NCBI GenBank assembly: GCA_965198565.1 | Contig: OZ240665.1 | Location: 744,001-808,000, forward strand | Direction: 5' to 3' | DNA from: LMUY01 sp965198565 | GTDB lineage: Bacteria > Pseudomonadota > Alphaproteobacteria > Acetobacterales > Acetobacteraceae | Length of the DNA stretch: 64,000 nucleotides | Shown here: positions 6,943 to 16,220 of the stretch, piece by piece | How positions within the stretch are numbered: the first letter of the stretch is position 1 | Layout of the letters: the number at the start of each line of letters is the position of its first letter | Position numbers and translations under genes: made by a program | The notes under the pieces: generated by a model | Seen by the model: the letters and a program-made list of their open reading frames with translations, nothing else | What the model was told of the DNA's origin: nothing | Database searches by the model: none

Positions 6943-8874
6943 TCACTCCACCAGCAGATGCACATCCGCCGATGCTGAATGGCCCGCCTGGTCCAACACG
7001 GTCAGATGCGCGAAGCCCGGCCCATCGGGCGACCACAGCGTCTGCGGCGCGTAGGCAAGCGGCACGCCGTCGGCCAGCCAGCGGTACGGCGGCTGGCCAC
7101 CGGCTGCGCGCAGGTCCATCGGGGCCGCCGGGTCATACGCCACCTCCACGTTGCCGGGCGGAAACAGCACGCGCAGCGGCGGCTGCCGGGCCATGCGCGC
7201 CAAGGCGGGGGCCAGCGGCGGCGAACGCACTGGCGCAGCCGCCTCAATCGGCGCTTCGGCAGGCAGCAGGCCGAACAGATGGAACAAAATCGGCGCCGCG
7301 ACGTCCCGCCCGGTGGCGCCGGGCTGCGGCGTGTTGTCGGGCCGGCCGACCCACACCACCACCGTGTAGCCCGGCGTGAACCCCGCCGCCCAGGTGTCGC
7401 GAAAGCCGTAGGACGTTCCTGTTTTATAGCCGATCGGATGCACCGGGTCGGGCGACACGCCGGGCGGTGCGGATTGCGCCCGCAGGATGGTGGCGATCTC
7501 CGCGGCAGCCTGCGGGCTGAACAGCGCCGGGCCGTCGCAAGCCTGCGCCCCGCTTAGGCGCAGCCTACAGACGGCGCCGCCATCGGCCAGGTCGGTGTAG
7601 AGCCCGGCCAGGTCGAACAGGCTGATCCCGGCGCCGCCCAGCGCCAGCGCGGCCGACTCGCTGGCGCCCCGCGGCAGACGCAGCGTGGCCCCCGCCCGCT
7701 CCAGCCCGCTGGCGAACCGCGCCGCGCCGACGCGGGCCAGCAAACGCACGGCCGGGCGGTTCAAGGACTGCCGCAACGCCTCCGCCGCCGTGACCGAGCC
7801 GTGCTCGGTGCGGTCGAAATCGCGCGGGGCGTAGCCGCCGAGGCGGAACGCGGCATCCGGCAAGATGGTGCCCGGCGTGGCGAGCCCGGCGTCGAACGCC
7901 ATGGCGTAGATGAACGGCTTCAACGCCGAGCCCGGCGAGCGGCGCGCGCGCACCATGTCCACCATGCTGCCCGGCCCCGTCGCCTTCGCCCCGCCCAGAT
8001 ACGCCAGCACGGCACGGTCCCGATTGCGCACGACCAAGGCGGCAACATCGGCGTCGTCGCCAAGCCAACGCAGTTCCCGCGTCGCCAGCGCCTCCACAGA
8101 CGCCTGCAATTCACCATCGAGCGTCGTCGTCGTGATGCCCGTGTCATGCGCGGCCAGGTGGCGCGCCAGCCTCGGCAGCGCGGCGCCCGCAACCGGCGTG
8201 CGAACCGGCGGTGCCGTGTCGCCGGCGGCGGCCAGCACCCGCGCGGCGCCCAGCCAGGCCGCGTCCGGATGCAGATCCGGCCGGCGGCGCGCGGGGCTTT
8301 GCGGCAGCGACACCAGCAGCGCGGCCTGAGACCGCGTCAGCGCCGCCGGCTCACAACCGAAATACAGCAACGACGCCGCGCGCACCCCCTCCACGTTGCC
8401 GCCCATCGGCGCCAGGGTTAGGTACAGCCTCAGTATCTCGTCCCGCCCGAGATGCGCCTGAAGCTGCAAGCCGCGCACGATGTCATGCAGCTTGCCCCAC
8501 AGGCTGCGCGGATGCGGCTCCAGCAAACGCGCGACCTGCATCGCGATGGTCGAGCCGCCGGAGATGATGCGGCCGTACACCACCAACTGCTCCGCCGCCC
8601 GCACTAGCGCGAGCGGGTCGACGCCCGGCATGCGCCAGAACCGCCGGTCCTCCCGCGCCAGCAACAGCGGCACGATATCCCGCCCGACATCGCCAGGCCC
8701 CGCCGCCAAACGGATCGCCCCATCGGCCGCCGGGCGCAGGTTCAGCACCCGGCCTGACGCATCGCGCAACTCCGCCGAGAGCATCTGCGCGCGGCTGAGG
8801 TCGGGCGGGAAGGCGCGATCCATCCCCGCCACCACCAGCAACCCGGCCAACAGCCATGCGCCCCACCGCCGCAT
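6943..8874 (-). CDS. pbpC: Penicillin-binding protein 1C, transglycosylase/transpeptidase
   Basis: A 643-residue class A PBP anchored by an N-terminal segment (GAWLLAGLLVVAGM). The glycosyltransferase domain shows the catalytic Glu in AREDRRF (E75) and GGSTIAMQ (106-113). The transpeptidase motifs are S316-x-x-K319 (in SPGSALKPF), SLN (370-372) and KTG (484-486). The last ~90 residues fit the BiPBP_C domain of PBP1C proteins. It is shorter than the E. coli homologue (770) but all motifs are intact. Its ATG shares one base with the upstream TGA stop (TGATG), so it is coupled to the alpha-2-macroglobulin gene, as in the yfhM-pbpC pair of other Gram-negatives. It acts in periplasmic peptidoglycan synthesis or repair. 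Confidence 0.95.
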   Translation of the reverse strand: MRRWGAWLLAGLLVVAGMDRAFPPDLSRAQMLSAELRDASGRVLNLRPAADGAIRLAAGPGDVGRDIVPLLLAREDRRFWRMPGVDPLALVRAAEQLVVYGRIISGGSTIAMQVARLLEPHPRSLWGKLHDIVRGLQLQAHLGRDEILRLYLTLAPMGGNVEGVRAASLLYFGCEPAALTRSQAALLVSLPQSPARRRPDLHPDAAWLGAARVLAAAGDTAPPVRTPVAGAALPRLARHLAAHDTGITTTTLDGELQASVEALATRELRWLGDDADVAALVVRNRDRAVLAYLGGAKATGPGSMVDMVRARRSPGSALKPFIYAMAFDAGLATPGTILPDAAFRLGGYAPRDFDRTEHGSVTAAEALRQSLNRPAVRLLARVGAARFASGLERAGATLRLPRGASESAALALGGAGISLFDLAGLYTDLADGGAVCRLRLSGAQACDGPALFSPQAAAEIATILRAQSAPPGVSPDPVHPIGYKTGTSYGFRDTWAAGFTPGYTVVVWVGRPDNTPQPGATGRDVAAPILFHLFGLLPAEAPIEAAAPVRSPPLAPALARMARQPPLRVLFPPGNVEVAYDPAAPMDLRAAGGQPPYRWLADGVPLAYAPQTLWSPDGPGFAHLTVLDQAGHSASADVHLLVE

Positions 8875-11800
8875 CAGCGCGGCGCCACGCTGGTCTGCCC
8901 GCCGGCGGTGCGGGCCATCACCTCCGGATGATACATGTCCTGCACCACCGTCTCGGGCTGCGTGAACCGGCCCGGCGTCACCGCGCGAACCACATACGCG
9001 ATGCGGAACTCGTCCTCATCCAACGCGGCGACTTGCTTGTCGTCCGAGTCGTCGTCGTCCGCGTCGGACCCGCTGCCATCGTCCTTGCTGCCGATGTCGA
9101 AGGCGGCGAGAAAGCGGTCATCCCGCTCCTCGTGGGCGCGCAGCCGGGTCAATTGGCCGATGAAGGGATAGCTGTCCGCCCGCAGCACCGGCGCCTCGAT
9201 CTCGATCCCGGCCGGCAACGGGTCGATCAGCATGGCGCGGCGGTAGTCGTCCCCACTCACCCGCCCGGACAGCACGACGATGAAGCGGTCGGTCTGCCGC
9301 AGCTTGGTCTCGTTCAGAACCTCGCCCGTCAACCTGTAGGTGGCCCGCCTCAGCACGAAGCCGTTGTGCATGGCGGGCGGCGCCGTCATCGGGGAGCCGC
9401 GCAGGGTCACGGTGCGGAACAGGGCGGCGGCGTCCGCATTGCGCACGCTGGTGCCCTGGGCAAGCTGCTCCGGCGTGGGCGAGACGGCGTACGGCAACGA
9501 CACGGTCTGCGCGTCATGGCCATCCAATGCCAGGGTGCGCACGACGCCGCCCTTGGACAAAGCGTGGGCGGCCATCAGCAGCCAGGCTTTTTCCTGCGTG
9601 TTCAGTCGGTTGGGGTCGAGATGTTCGTCCTGCAACCGCGTCATCAGCGTTGCGACCGCCGCGTCCTGCCCGGTTTCCGCCGCCACCGCGAGCACGCCCG
9701 CTTCGTCGCGCAGGCGGCTCCAGAAATAGGCGTTGTACCACCAGGCGGGAACGTCGGGCGCGTCGAGGTTGGCAATCGCCAGCCTCAGGGTCAAAGCCGC
9801 CGCTGAGCGCTCGCCCATCAGCGATTGCGCGCCGGCAAGTTGCGCCAGGGACAGCGGCCCCGCCAACCCGCCGCCGTTGCCCCAGGACACATCGGCCGGT
9901 GCATCGCTCAGCGAGGCGGCGAGGCGGCGCAACACCGAAGGGTCGACGCGGCTGGTGCGCGCCAGCACGTAGGACGCGTAGGCTTGCGTGGGCTGCGACG
10001 GCTGGGCGTAGGCGCCGTCCTTCTCGTCGGTGCTCTGCAGGTTGCGCTGAATCCAGCGTATGGCGTTGGCGGTCACGCTGTCCGGCACGGTGTAGCCGGC
10101 CTCGCGCGCCCGCAGCAGGAAGTCCAGCGTGTAGACGTTCAGCCACACCGAGGCCGCGCCGTCCCCCACGTGCCACAGCCCGAACTCGCCCGCGGCGTCC
10201 TGCCGGTCGATGATGGTGGCAATGGCGGTCTGGACGCGGTTGTGCACGCCGGGGTCGCCTGCCGGTCGGCCGACCAACCGGGCATCATTATAGTACAGCA
10301 GCGGCAGCGCGGCGGAGGAGAGCTGCTCGGTGCAGCCGAACGGATAGGTGTAGAGCGACTGCAGCAGGCCGGGCACGTCGATGGCGCCCGTCGCGGAGTA
10401 GCCGATCGTCATCTGCACGCTGCCGGGCGCGAACGGGCGCAGCAGCTCCGGCCCGGCGGTGTAGGTTTCGCCGGGTTGTTGGATGGCGGCCTGGCTCACC
10501 ACGAGGTCGGGATGCGGCGAGCGGACGGCGATGTCCCAGCTATGGGGGATGCTGAGCCCCGCCGGGCCGGTCAGCACGGCGACGATATGGCCGATGCCAA
10601 CGGTCGTGCCAGCCAGCTCGAGCTTCGCCTCCCGGCGTTGCCCGGCGTCGAGATGGAGCGTGATCTCGCTTGCGCCACGCAGCCCGGCGGCGCCAGTGGC
10701 GGTCACCGCCAGGTGGTAGTCGCCGGCCGGCCCATCGGTGTCCTGCAGCGACACGTTCACGCTGGCCAAATCCCCGGGGGCGAGAAAGCGGGGCAGCGCC
10801 AGTTCGCTCACTACCGGGTCGCGCACGGTGAGCGCGGCTTCGGCGTGCCCGGCGGCGTCGTGGTCATACGCCACCGCCATCAGCCGCAACTGGCCGGCGA
10901 AATCCGGCAGGTCGAGCGGGATGCTGGCGTTGCCGCCCGCGTCCAGCTCCACCGGGCCGTGGAACAAGGACACCACCTTGGTCGTGGTCACCGGCAGCCC
11001 GGCGCCGCCCAGCGACTCGCCCTCGTCACCGCCCTCGTGCAGCGCGCCGACATCGGCGTTGCCCTCGAGCAGGCGCCCGTAATCGTCGCGCAGGTCCATG
11101 GCGAAGCGGGCGCGGCCGAGCAGGGTGGCGACCGGGTCGGGCGTGGCGAAGTGGGTGAGTTGCAGGATGCCCTCGTCCACCGCCGCCAGGGTGACGAAGG
11201 CGCGGCCATGCGCACCCGTGACATGCACGGGCACGGCGATGGTCTGCCGCGGCGTCACGATGGCGGGGGTGCTGACGCTCACCGCCAGGGTGTGCGGCGC
11301 CGGGTCGGTCGCCACCCAGGCGAGCCCCACCGCGCGCACCGGGTCATGCGCCTTGGCCGGCCCGGCGAGCGGACGGAACGCCTCCGCCAGCACGTGCACG
11401 CCGGCGCCCCAGTCGGTGGTCGCGGTGACGTCGAGCGTGGCGCCGTCGGCCGGCAGGTCCAGCCGCCGGGTCTCGAGCACGCGGCCGGCGCTTTCCACGA
11501 TCACCTGCGCCGGGCCGGCGAACGGGCCGCGGACGTGGATATGCGCGGTCTCGCCCACGCCGATCACGGGCTTGTCGGTGGCGACCTCCAGCCGGTCCGG
11601 CACGTCGGCGTCGGCCGAGCTGGTCCAGCCGGTGGAGAAGCGCACGCTGCTGGAGGCGCCGGTCGCGTCGTCGCTCACCACCAGGCGATAGTCGCCCCAG
11701 CTCGTGGTGCGGGACAGCTCGGCGGGCTTGTCGGCCGGGACGTCGAGCGTGCCCTGCGCGACGGTGTCCTCGGTGGTATAGTAGTGGAAGCTCCAGCCGT

Positions 11801-13799
11801 TGCCGTTGTCCGGGTCCCGCCACCAATTCCAGCGGCGGTTGACGGAAAGCAGCCGCCAATGCAGGCCCGGCTTGGCCACGGGAGCGCCCGCGGCGTCGAA
11901 GCTGCGGACGGCGAACTGCGCGGCGCTGCCGTCATTCACCTGGTCGCCGAATTCCTTGCGGATGCCGATCAGCAGCGGATGGTTGTGGATCGGCAGCGAC
12001 AGCGTCTCCTTCACCGCCCGCCCGGTGGGCTCCACCAGCCCGGCGTTCAGCACCGCGCGCAGCGGCGAGCCGATGCCGTCGGGGATTTTCAGCGCCGCGT
12101 CGATGGCGACGTGCCCGGCCGCATCCGCGTCGTCCAGGGTGAGGGTTTGCAGCGCGTCGGGGATGGTCTCGTCCGGGTTGCCGAAGCTGTATTGCGGCGC
12201 GCTCGCCACCGGGTGCTCGTCGCGCACCAGGCGGACGTCGCCTTCCGCATGCAGCCCGGCGGCGGGGGCGCCGTAGAGGAAGCGGCCGTCGATGCTGGCG
12301 GTGAGCTGCGCGTCCGGCCCCAGCGCCGCCGCCGGGCTGGTCAGCCCCACCTTGAGCTGTTGCGGCACGAAATCCATCACCGAGACAGAGACGCGGCCGA
12401 CCGGCGGCAGGCTGGGGTCGACGAACGCCTCCACCGTCCAGGTGCCTTGGGCGGCGGTGGCGCTGAGCGGCAGGGCTTGCTCGAACCCGGCGTCCGGCGC
12501 CGCGGGCAGGCTGGTGCGGCTGGCCTCCACCCCGTCCGGCCGGCGCAGCACCAGGGTGAGCCCGGCATTGTCCACCGCGGAGAGGCCATGGGTGCGCAGC
12601 AGCGCGGTGACGTTCACCGTGTCGCCGGGCCGGTAGATGCCGCGGTCGGTGTAGACGAACGCCTCGATCGGGCCCGGCGAGACGCGGCCCTCGGCGCCGC
12701 GGTCCGACAGGTCGAAGGCGGGCGCGGTGAGGCTCTGGGTGATGAAATCGCCCGCATCGGTGCTGGCGGTGAGCAAGGCAGGGGCGGCTGCGAGCTTGCC
12801 GCGCAGCAGGCCGGGGGCGAACAGGATGGCGCCGTCCGCGTCGGTGACCGCCTCGGCCAGCGTGTCCTCGGACTTGGCGATGAGCTGCACGTGCACGCCG
12901 GGCAGCGGCGCCGCGCTACCCAGGGAGCGGATTGTGACGTGAAGGCCGTCTTGGCCCTGCAACGAGGTGACGGCCAGGTCGCTGCTCAGCACCCAATGGC
13001 CGGCGATGGTGGCGTCTGCTTCGGCCGAACTGTATCGATCGTCCGGGTCCGAGGTGAAATTCGTCGTCGGCTTGGCCGCGTCCTCGGCAATGATCAGGTA
13101 AGCGCCCGGCTTGGCGGGATCGATGATGCCGGCCAGCGGAAACGCCGTCTCCACCGTGCGGTTGCGGCCGGCTCCGGCCTGCATCGTGCCGGACCAGATT
13201 TGGGTCAATCCGCCCTGCACCGCCGCACGCAGGTCGTACAGCGACCAGGTCTGCTTCGTGGGGTCGATGGTGTTGTTATAGCCGGCCTGGCCGCTGCCGT
13301 TGGTCACCAGCATGCGGGCGGCCATGCGTAGCACCCGGATGCGCACTTGCGGCACGTTGACGGTCTGGATGGTGACGCCGGTGGAGCCCTGCCGCGGCAG
13401 GATCCAGCCACGGCCGCTCACCGCCACCATCGGGTCCTCGTCGGGCGTGGCGGCGGTGACGGAGAGGGTGTCGTTTGCGAGCCGGGTGCGGTCATCGAAG
13501 GCGAGCCCGGGATGCACGGTGATGCCGTATCGCGTGCCGTAGGCGAGGCCGTCCAGGCAGAGCTGATTGCCTTGCGCCGTCACGGTTGGGGTCACGGCGG
13601 GGACGATGCTGATGAAGTCGCCAGGATGGGCGTTGGCGTTGCTGTCGAGCGGCCGTCCGAAGTCGAGGCAGGCGCGGGCGTTGGCCCCGGCGGCTTGCGT
13701 GGTGACGGTGGGCACAGCCGGCTCGGCGAGCGCGGGGGAGATCAAGGCAGCAACCAGGATGACGGCGGCGGCGATCTGCGGGCGCATGGCGGTTATCAT
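8874..13799 (-). CDS. Bacterial alpha-2-macroglobulin with thioester motif
   Basis: A 1641-residue secreted or periplasmic protein of the bacterial alpha-2-macroglobulin family (YfhM-like), which traps attacking proteases. The signal peptide reads RPQIAAAVILVAALISPALA. MG-type beta domains fill the first ~1100 residues. The thioester motif is CTEQ at 1156-1159 in YPFGCTEQLSS, followed by an alpha-helical thioester domain (LLYYND onward) and a C-terminal receptor-like domain. An acidic run (DDGSGSDADDDDSDDK) lies near the end. I start at the ATG at 13799 because GGAG lies nine bases upstream; an in-frame ATG at 13922 would bury the signal peptide. No lipobox cysteine is seen at the signal cleavage site, unlike E. 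coli YfhM. It is coupled to pbpC. Confidence 0.93.
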   Translation of the reverse strand: MITAMRPQIAAAVILVAALISPALAEPAVPTVTTQAAGANARACLDFGRPLDSNANAHPGDFISIVPAVTPTVTAQGNQLCLDGLAYGTRYGITVHPGLAFDDRTRLANDTLSVTAATPDEDPMVAVSGRGWILPRQGSTGVTIQTVNVPQVRIRVLRMAARMLVTNGSGQAGYNNTIDPTKQTWSLYDLRAAVQGGLTQIWSGTMQAGAGRNRTVETAFPLAGIIDPAKPGAYLIIAEDAAKPTTNFTSDPDDRYSSAEADATIAGHWVLSSDLAVTSLQGQDGLHVTIRSLGSAAPLPGVHVQLIAKSEDTLAEAVTDADGAILFAPGLLRGKLAAAPALLTASTDAGDFITQSLTAPAFDLSDRGAEGRVSPGPIEAFVYTDRGIYRPGDTVNVTALLRTHGLSAVDNAGLTLVLRRPDGVEASRTSLPAAPDAGFEQALPLSATAAQGTWTVEAFVDPSLPPVGRVSVSVMDFVPQQLKVGLTSPAAALGPDAQLTASIDGRFLYGAPAAGLHAEGDVRLVRDEHPVASAPQYSFGNPDETIPDALQTLTLDDADAAGHVAIDAALKIPDGIGSPLRAVLNAGLVEPTGRAVKETLSLPIHNHPLLIGIRKEFGDQVNDGSAAQFAVRSFDAAGAPVAKPGLHWRLLSVNRRWNWWRDPDNGNGWSFHYYTTEDTVAQGTLDVPADKPAELSRTTSWGDYRLVVSDDATGASSSVRFSTGWTSSADADVPDRLEVATDKPVIGVGETAHIHVRGPFAGPAQVIVESAGRVLETRRLDLPADGATLDVTATTDWGAGVHVLAEAFRPLAGPAKAHDPVRAVGLAWVATDPAPHTLAVSVSTPAIVTPRQTIAVPVHVTGAHGRAFVTLAAVDEGILQLTHFATPDPVATLLGRARFAMDLRDDYGRLLEGNADVGALHEGGDEGESLGGAGLPVTTTKVVSLFHGPVELDAGGNASIPLDLPDFAGQLRLMAVAYDHDAAGHAEAALTVRDPVVSELALPRFLAPGDLASVNVSLQDTDGPAGDYHLAVTATGAAGLRGASEITLHLDAGQRREAKLELAGTTVGIGHIVAVLTGPAGLSIPHSWDIAVRSPHPDLVVSQAAIQQPGETYTAGPELLRPFAPGSVQMTIGYSATGAIDVPGLLQSLYTYPFGCTEQLSSAALPLLYYNDARLVGRPAGDPGVHNRVQTAIATIIDRQDAAGEFGLWHVGDGAASVWLNVYTLDFLLRAREAGYTVPDSVTANAIRWIQRNLQSTDEKDGAYAQPSQPTQAYASYVLARTSRVDPSVLRRLAASLSDAPADVSWGNGGGLAGPLSLAQLAGAQSLMGERSAAALTLRLAIANLDAPDVPAWWYNAYFWSRLRDEAGVLAVAAETGQDAAVATLMTRLQDEHLDPNRLNTQEKAWLLMAAHALSKGGVVRTLALDGHDAQTVSLPYAVSPTPEQLAQGTSVRNADAAALFRTVTLRGSPMTAPPAMHNGFVLRRATYRLTGEVLNETKLRQTDRFIVVLSGRVSGDDYRRAMLIDPLPAGIEIEAPVLRADSYPFIGQLTRLRAHEERDDRFLAAFDIGSKDDGSGSDADDDDSDDKQVAALDEDEFRIAYVVRAVTPGRFTQPETVVQDMYHPEVMARTAGGQTSVAPR

Positions 13800-13930
13800 T
13801 GGGCACTGCTCCAGCTCGGTGGCAGTTGCCTTTAGCGATATCGCCGCGCCGTGCAAGCCGGATGACCAAGCTGATGAAAACGGGTGGCGAGACGGTACAA
13901 ATCGGGTGTAAATGCGGCGCAAATGCCCGT

Positions 13931-13957
13931 GATGGGTGGCGCTGCGCTTAACCCATC
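13931..13957. repeat. Short hairpin element (GATGGGT..ACCCATC)
   Basis: A perfect 7-bp inverted repeat, GATGGGT (13931-13937) and ACCCATC (13951-13957), around the loop GGCGCTGCGCTTA. It lies in the ~225-base gap between the alpha-2-macroglobulin start and the egtD stop, both on the minus strand. The GGGT..GCGCTGCGC..ACCC layout is a common extragenic palindrome style in proteobacteria. It could act as a weak 3' structure after egtD. I see no clear promoter in the rest of this gap. Confidence 0.5.
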
Positions 13958-14024
13958 CTACTTCATCCCGCCGCAGCGGTCGTGCAGCGCAAGCCAGCCC
14001 GTGGACGACGAGGTAGGAGCGGGC

Positions 14025-14984
14025 CTAAGCGGTCAGCAGGTGAAGCGAGAACAGCGCGGCAGGGTCCGTCCATACGCGCTCCGCCTGCCAGCCGGCACGA
14101 CTGGCTAGCCGTTGGAACCCGGCCACGGTGTGCTTGTAGCTGTTCTCGGTGTGGATGGTCTCGCCCTCGGCGAACGTCACATCCATGCCAGCCACCTGCA
14201 GGCGCTGATTGCGGCGGCTGCGCAGGTGCATTTCGATCCGGCCCTCCGCCCCGTTCCAGCGCGCCACGTGGTCGAACTGGGCGACGTCGAACTCGGCGCC
14301 GAAGGCATGGTTCAGGTGCGCCAAAATGTTGCGGTTGAACGCGGCGGTCACGCCTTGCGCGTCGTCATAGGCCGGCAGCAAGGTGTCGAGGGGCTTTTGC
14401 AGGTCGACTCCCACGAGCATCGCCGCATCCGGCCCCAGCGTGACCCGCGCTTGCGAGAGGAAGCCGGCCGCGGTCGCGGGGGTGAGGTTGCCGATCGTCG
14501 AGCCAGGGAAGAACCCAAACGCGGACCGCTCTCCCAGCGCAGGCGGCAAATCGAGCGGACGCAGGAAGTCGGCGGCCACAGGATAGACCAGCAGTTCCGG
14601 CCGGCGCCGGGCCAAACGCGCCTGCAACTCGACCAGTGCTGCAGCCGCCACATCCACCGGCACATAAACGCCTGCGCCGATCGCATCGAGGATGAGCAGC
14701 GCCTTCGCCTCGTCGCTGGCGCCGTATTCCACCAGCGCGCAGCCGGGCCGGCGGGGCAACTCCGGGCCAACATCACGCAACAGCGCGTGCTCGGTCCGGG
14801 TCAGGTAATATTCCGGCAAGCGCGTGATCTCGCCGAACAAGCGACACCCCTCGGCATCGTAGAAGAACTTGGCCGGCAGCGTCTTCTGCTTCTGGCTCAG
14901 CCCTGCCAACACCTCTTGCAGGTCAGCCGAGTTCTCCCCGTCGCGCCAGGGTTCCGGCTTCGTCTCATTGGAATAGTCCATCAT
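14025..14984 (-). CDS. egtD: L-histidine N-alpha-methyltransferase (ergothioneine biosynthesis)
   Basis: A 319-residue SAM-dependent enzyme that trimethylates histidine to hercynine, the first step of ergothioneine synthesis. Typical EgtD features are LPAKFFYDAEGCRLFGEIT (residues 37-55), RLPEYYLTRTE, GSTIGNLTP in the SAM-binding core, and LVGVDLQKP. Length fits the family (about 320). The ATG at 14984 overlaps the egtB stop by ATGA, so the two are translationally coupled. A second ATG immediately follows the first. The product acts in the cytosol. Confidence 0.95.
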   Translation of the reverse strand: MMDYSNETKPEPWRDGENSADLQEVLAGLSQKQKTLPAKFFYDAEGCRLFGEITRLPEYYLTRTEHALLRDVGPELPRRPGCALVEYGASDEAKALLILDAIGAGVYVPVDVAAAALVELQARLARRRPELLVYPVAADFLRPLDLPPALGERSAFGFFPGSTIGNLTPATAAGFLSQARVTLGPDAAMLVGVDLQKPLDTLLPAYDDAQGVTAAFNRNILAHLNHAFGAEFDVAQFDHVARWNGAEGRIEMHLRSRRNQRLQVAGMDVTFAEGETIHTENSYKHTVAGFQRLASRAGWQAERVWTDPAALFSLHLLTA

Positions 14985-16171
14985 GCATCCATGGCGAGCC
15001 GCACGCCGGCAAACTGCCAGCGGCGATCAGGGTGAAAGAAGTTGCGGTAGCTGCGCCGCGTGTGGCCCGGCGGCGTCGCCATCGAGCCACCACGCAGCAC
15101 CATCTGGTTGATCATGAACTTGCCATTGTATTCGCCGATCGCGCCCGGCGGCGGCCGAAAGCCGGGATAGGACAGGTAGGCGCTGCCGGTCCATTGCCAG
15201 ACATGGCTGTCGAGTTCGGCGATGTCGGGATGCTGGCTCGCTGCCTCCCACTCGAACTCGGTCGGCAACCGTGCCCCGGCCCAGCGAGCGAACGCGTCCG
15301 CCTCGTACCAGCTCACATGGCGCAGTGGCTGTTCCGGGTCGACCACCATCTCGCCACGGGGCGTGAAGATGTGCCAGGCGCCGTCGCGCAAACGCCAATA
15401 CATCGGCGCCTGCCATCCGCTTTCCTGCACCTGCGCCCAGCCTTCCGACATCCATAGCGACGGTGTCCGGTAGCCTCCGTCCGCCATGAAGTCGAGCCAG
15501 GCGCTGTTGCGCACCAGCGTGGTGGCGATGCGGAACGGCTGCAGATAGCCGGTATGCGCCGGGCCTTCGTTGTCGAAGGCAAATCCTACGCCGTCATGGC
15601 CAAACCGGGCCAGACCGCCGTCGAACGGCACGAACCGCTCGGCGACATCTGCGGCTGCGGGGTCGCGCCACGCCGGGTCGATCGCCGGGCGCAGCGGGTT
15701 CTGGCTGAACGCATGCAGCATGTCGGTCACCAACAATTCCTGGTGCTGCTGCTCATGCTGCAAGCCGAGGGTGACGAGCGCTACGATCTCCCTCGACGGG
15801 TCGGCCAGCAACTGGTTCATCGCGGCGTCGACATGGGCGCGATAGGCCGTGACCTCGTCGGCCCCGGGGCGCGTGATCATGCCGCGGGCGAAGCGCGGCT
15901 GCCGGTCGCCGACCGACTCGTAATAGGAGTTGAACAAGTAGGCGAACTCGGCGCTGAACGGCCGGTAATCGCGGCCATGCGGCGAGAGTATGAACTGCTC
16001 GAAGAACCACGTGGTATGCGCGCGGTGCCACTTCGCCGGGCTGGCGTCGGGCATCGACTGAATACATTGGTCCTCAGCGGAGAGATGCCTGCAGAGCCGC
16101 TCGGTATGGTTACGAACCGAAACGAAGGCGCTGGCCGAACGGGCGTCCGTCGGGGCTGGCGTCAGTTGCAT
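14981..16171 (-). CDS. egtB: Ergothioneine biosynthesis sulfoxide synthase
   Basis: A 396-residue non-heme iron enzyme joining hercynine to a thiol (gamma-glutamylcysteine or cysteine) as the sulfoxide. The N-terminal DinB-like helical domain carries iron-binding His candidates in RAHTTWFFEQF and HEQQHQELL; the C-terminal FGE-sulfatase-like domain has WYEADAFARWAGARLPTEFEWE and the end motif RGGS..RRSYRNFF. I chose the ATG at 16171 because GGAG sits six bases upstream; an ATG (16183) and a TTG (16192) in frame are alternatives. No egtA or egtC is visible nearby. A Rieske oxygenase lies 49 bases upstream on the same strand. Confidence 0.94.
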   Translation of the reverse strand: MQLTPAPTDARSASAFVSVRNHTERLCRHLSAEDQCIQSMPDASPAKWHRAHTTWFFEQFILSPHGRDYRPFSAEFAYLFNSYYESVGDRQPRFARGMITRPGADEVTAYRAHVDAAMNQLLADPSREIVALVTLGLQHEQQHQELLVTDMLHAFSQNPLRPAIDPAWRDPAAADVAERFVPFDGGLARFGHDGVGFAFDNEGPAHTGYLQPFRIATTLVRNSAWLDFMADGGYRTPSLWMSEGWAQVQESGWQAPMYWRLRDGAWHIFTPRGEMVVDPEQPLRHVSWYEADAFARWAGARLPTEFEWEAASQHPDIAELDSHVWQWTGSAYLSYPGFRPPPGAIGEYNGKFMINQMVLRGGSMATPPGHTRRSYRNFFHPDRRWQFAGVRLAMDA

Positions 16172-16220
16172 GCGCTTCTCCATGGCCGCCAAGAACGGCC
16201 CAAGCGCTATGGGGTTCCGG

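Noticed and set aside
8874..13922. Long open frames on the plus strand opposite the alpha-2-macroglobulin (for example 9825-13331)
   Set aside because: Antisense frames without stops are expected at this GC content; the composition is Arg/Gly/His/Gln-rich with no family motif.
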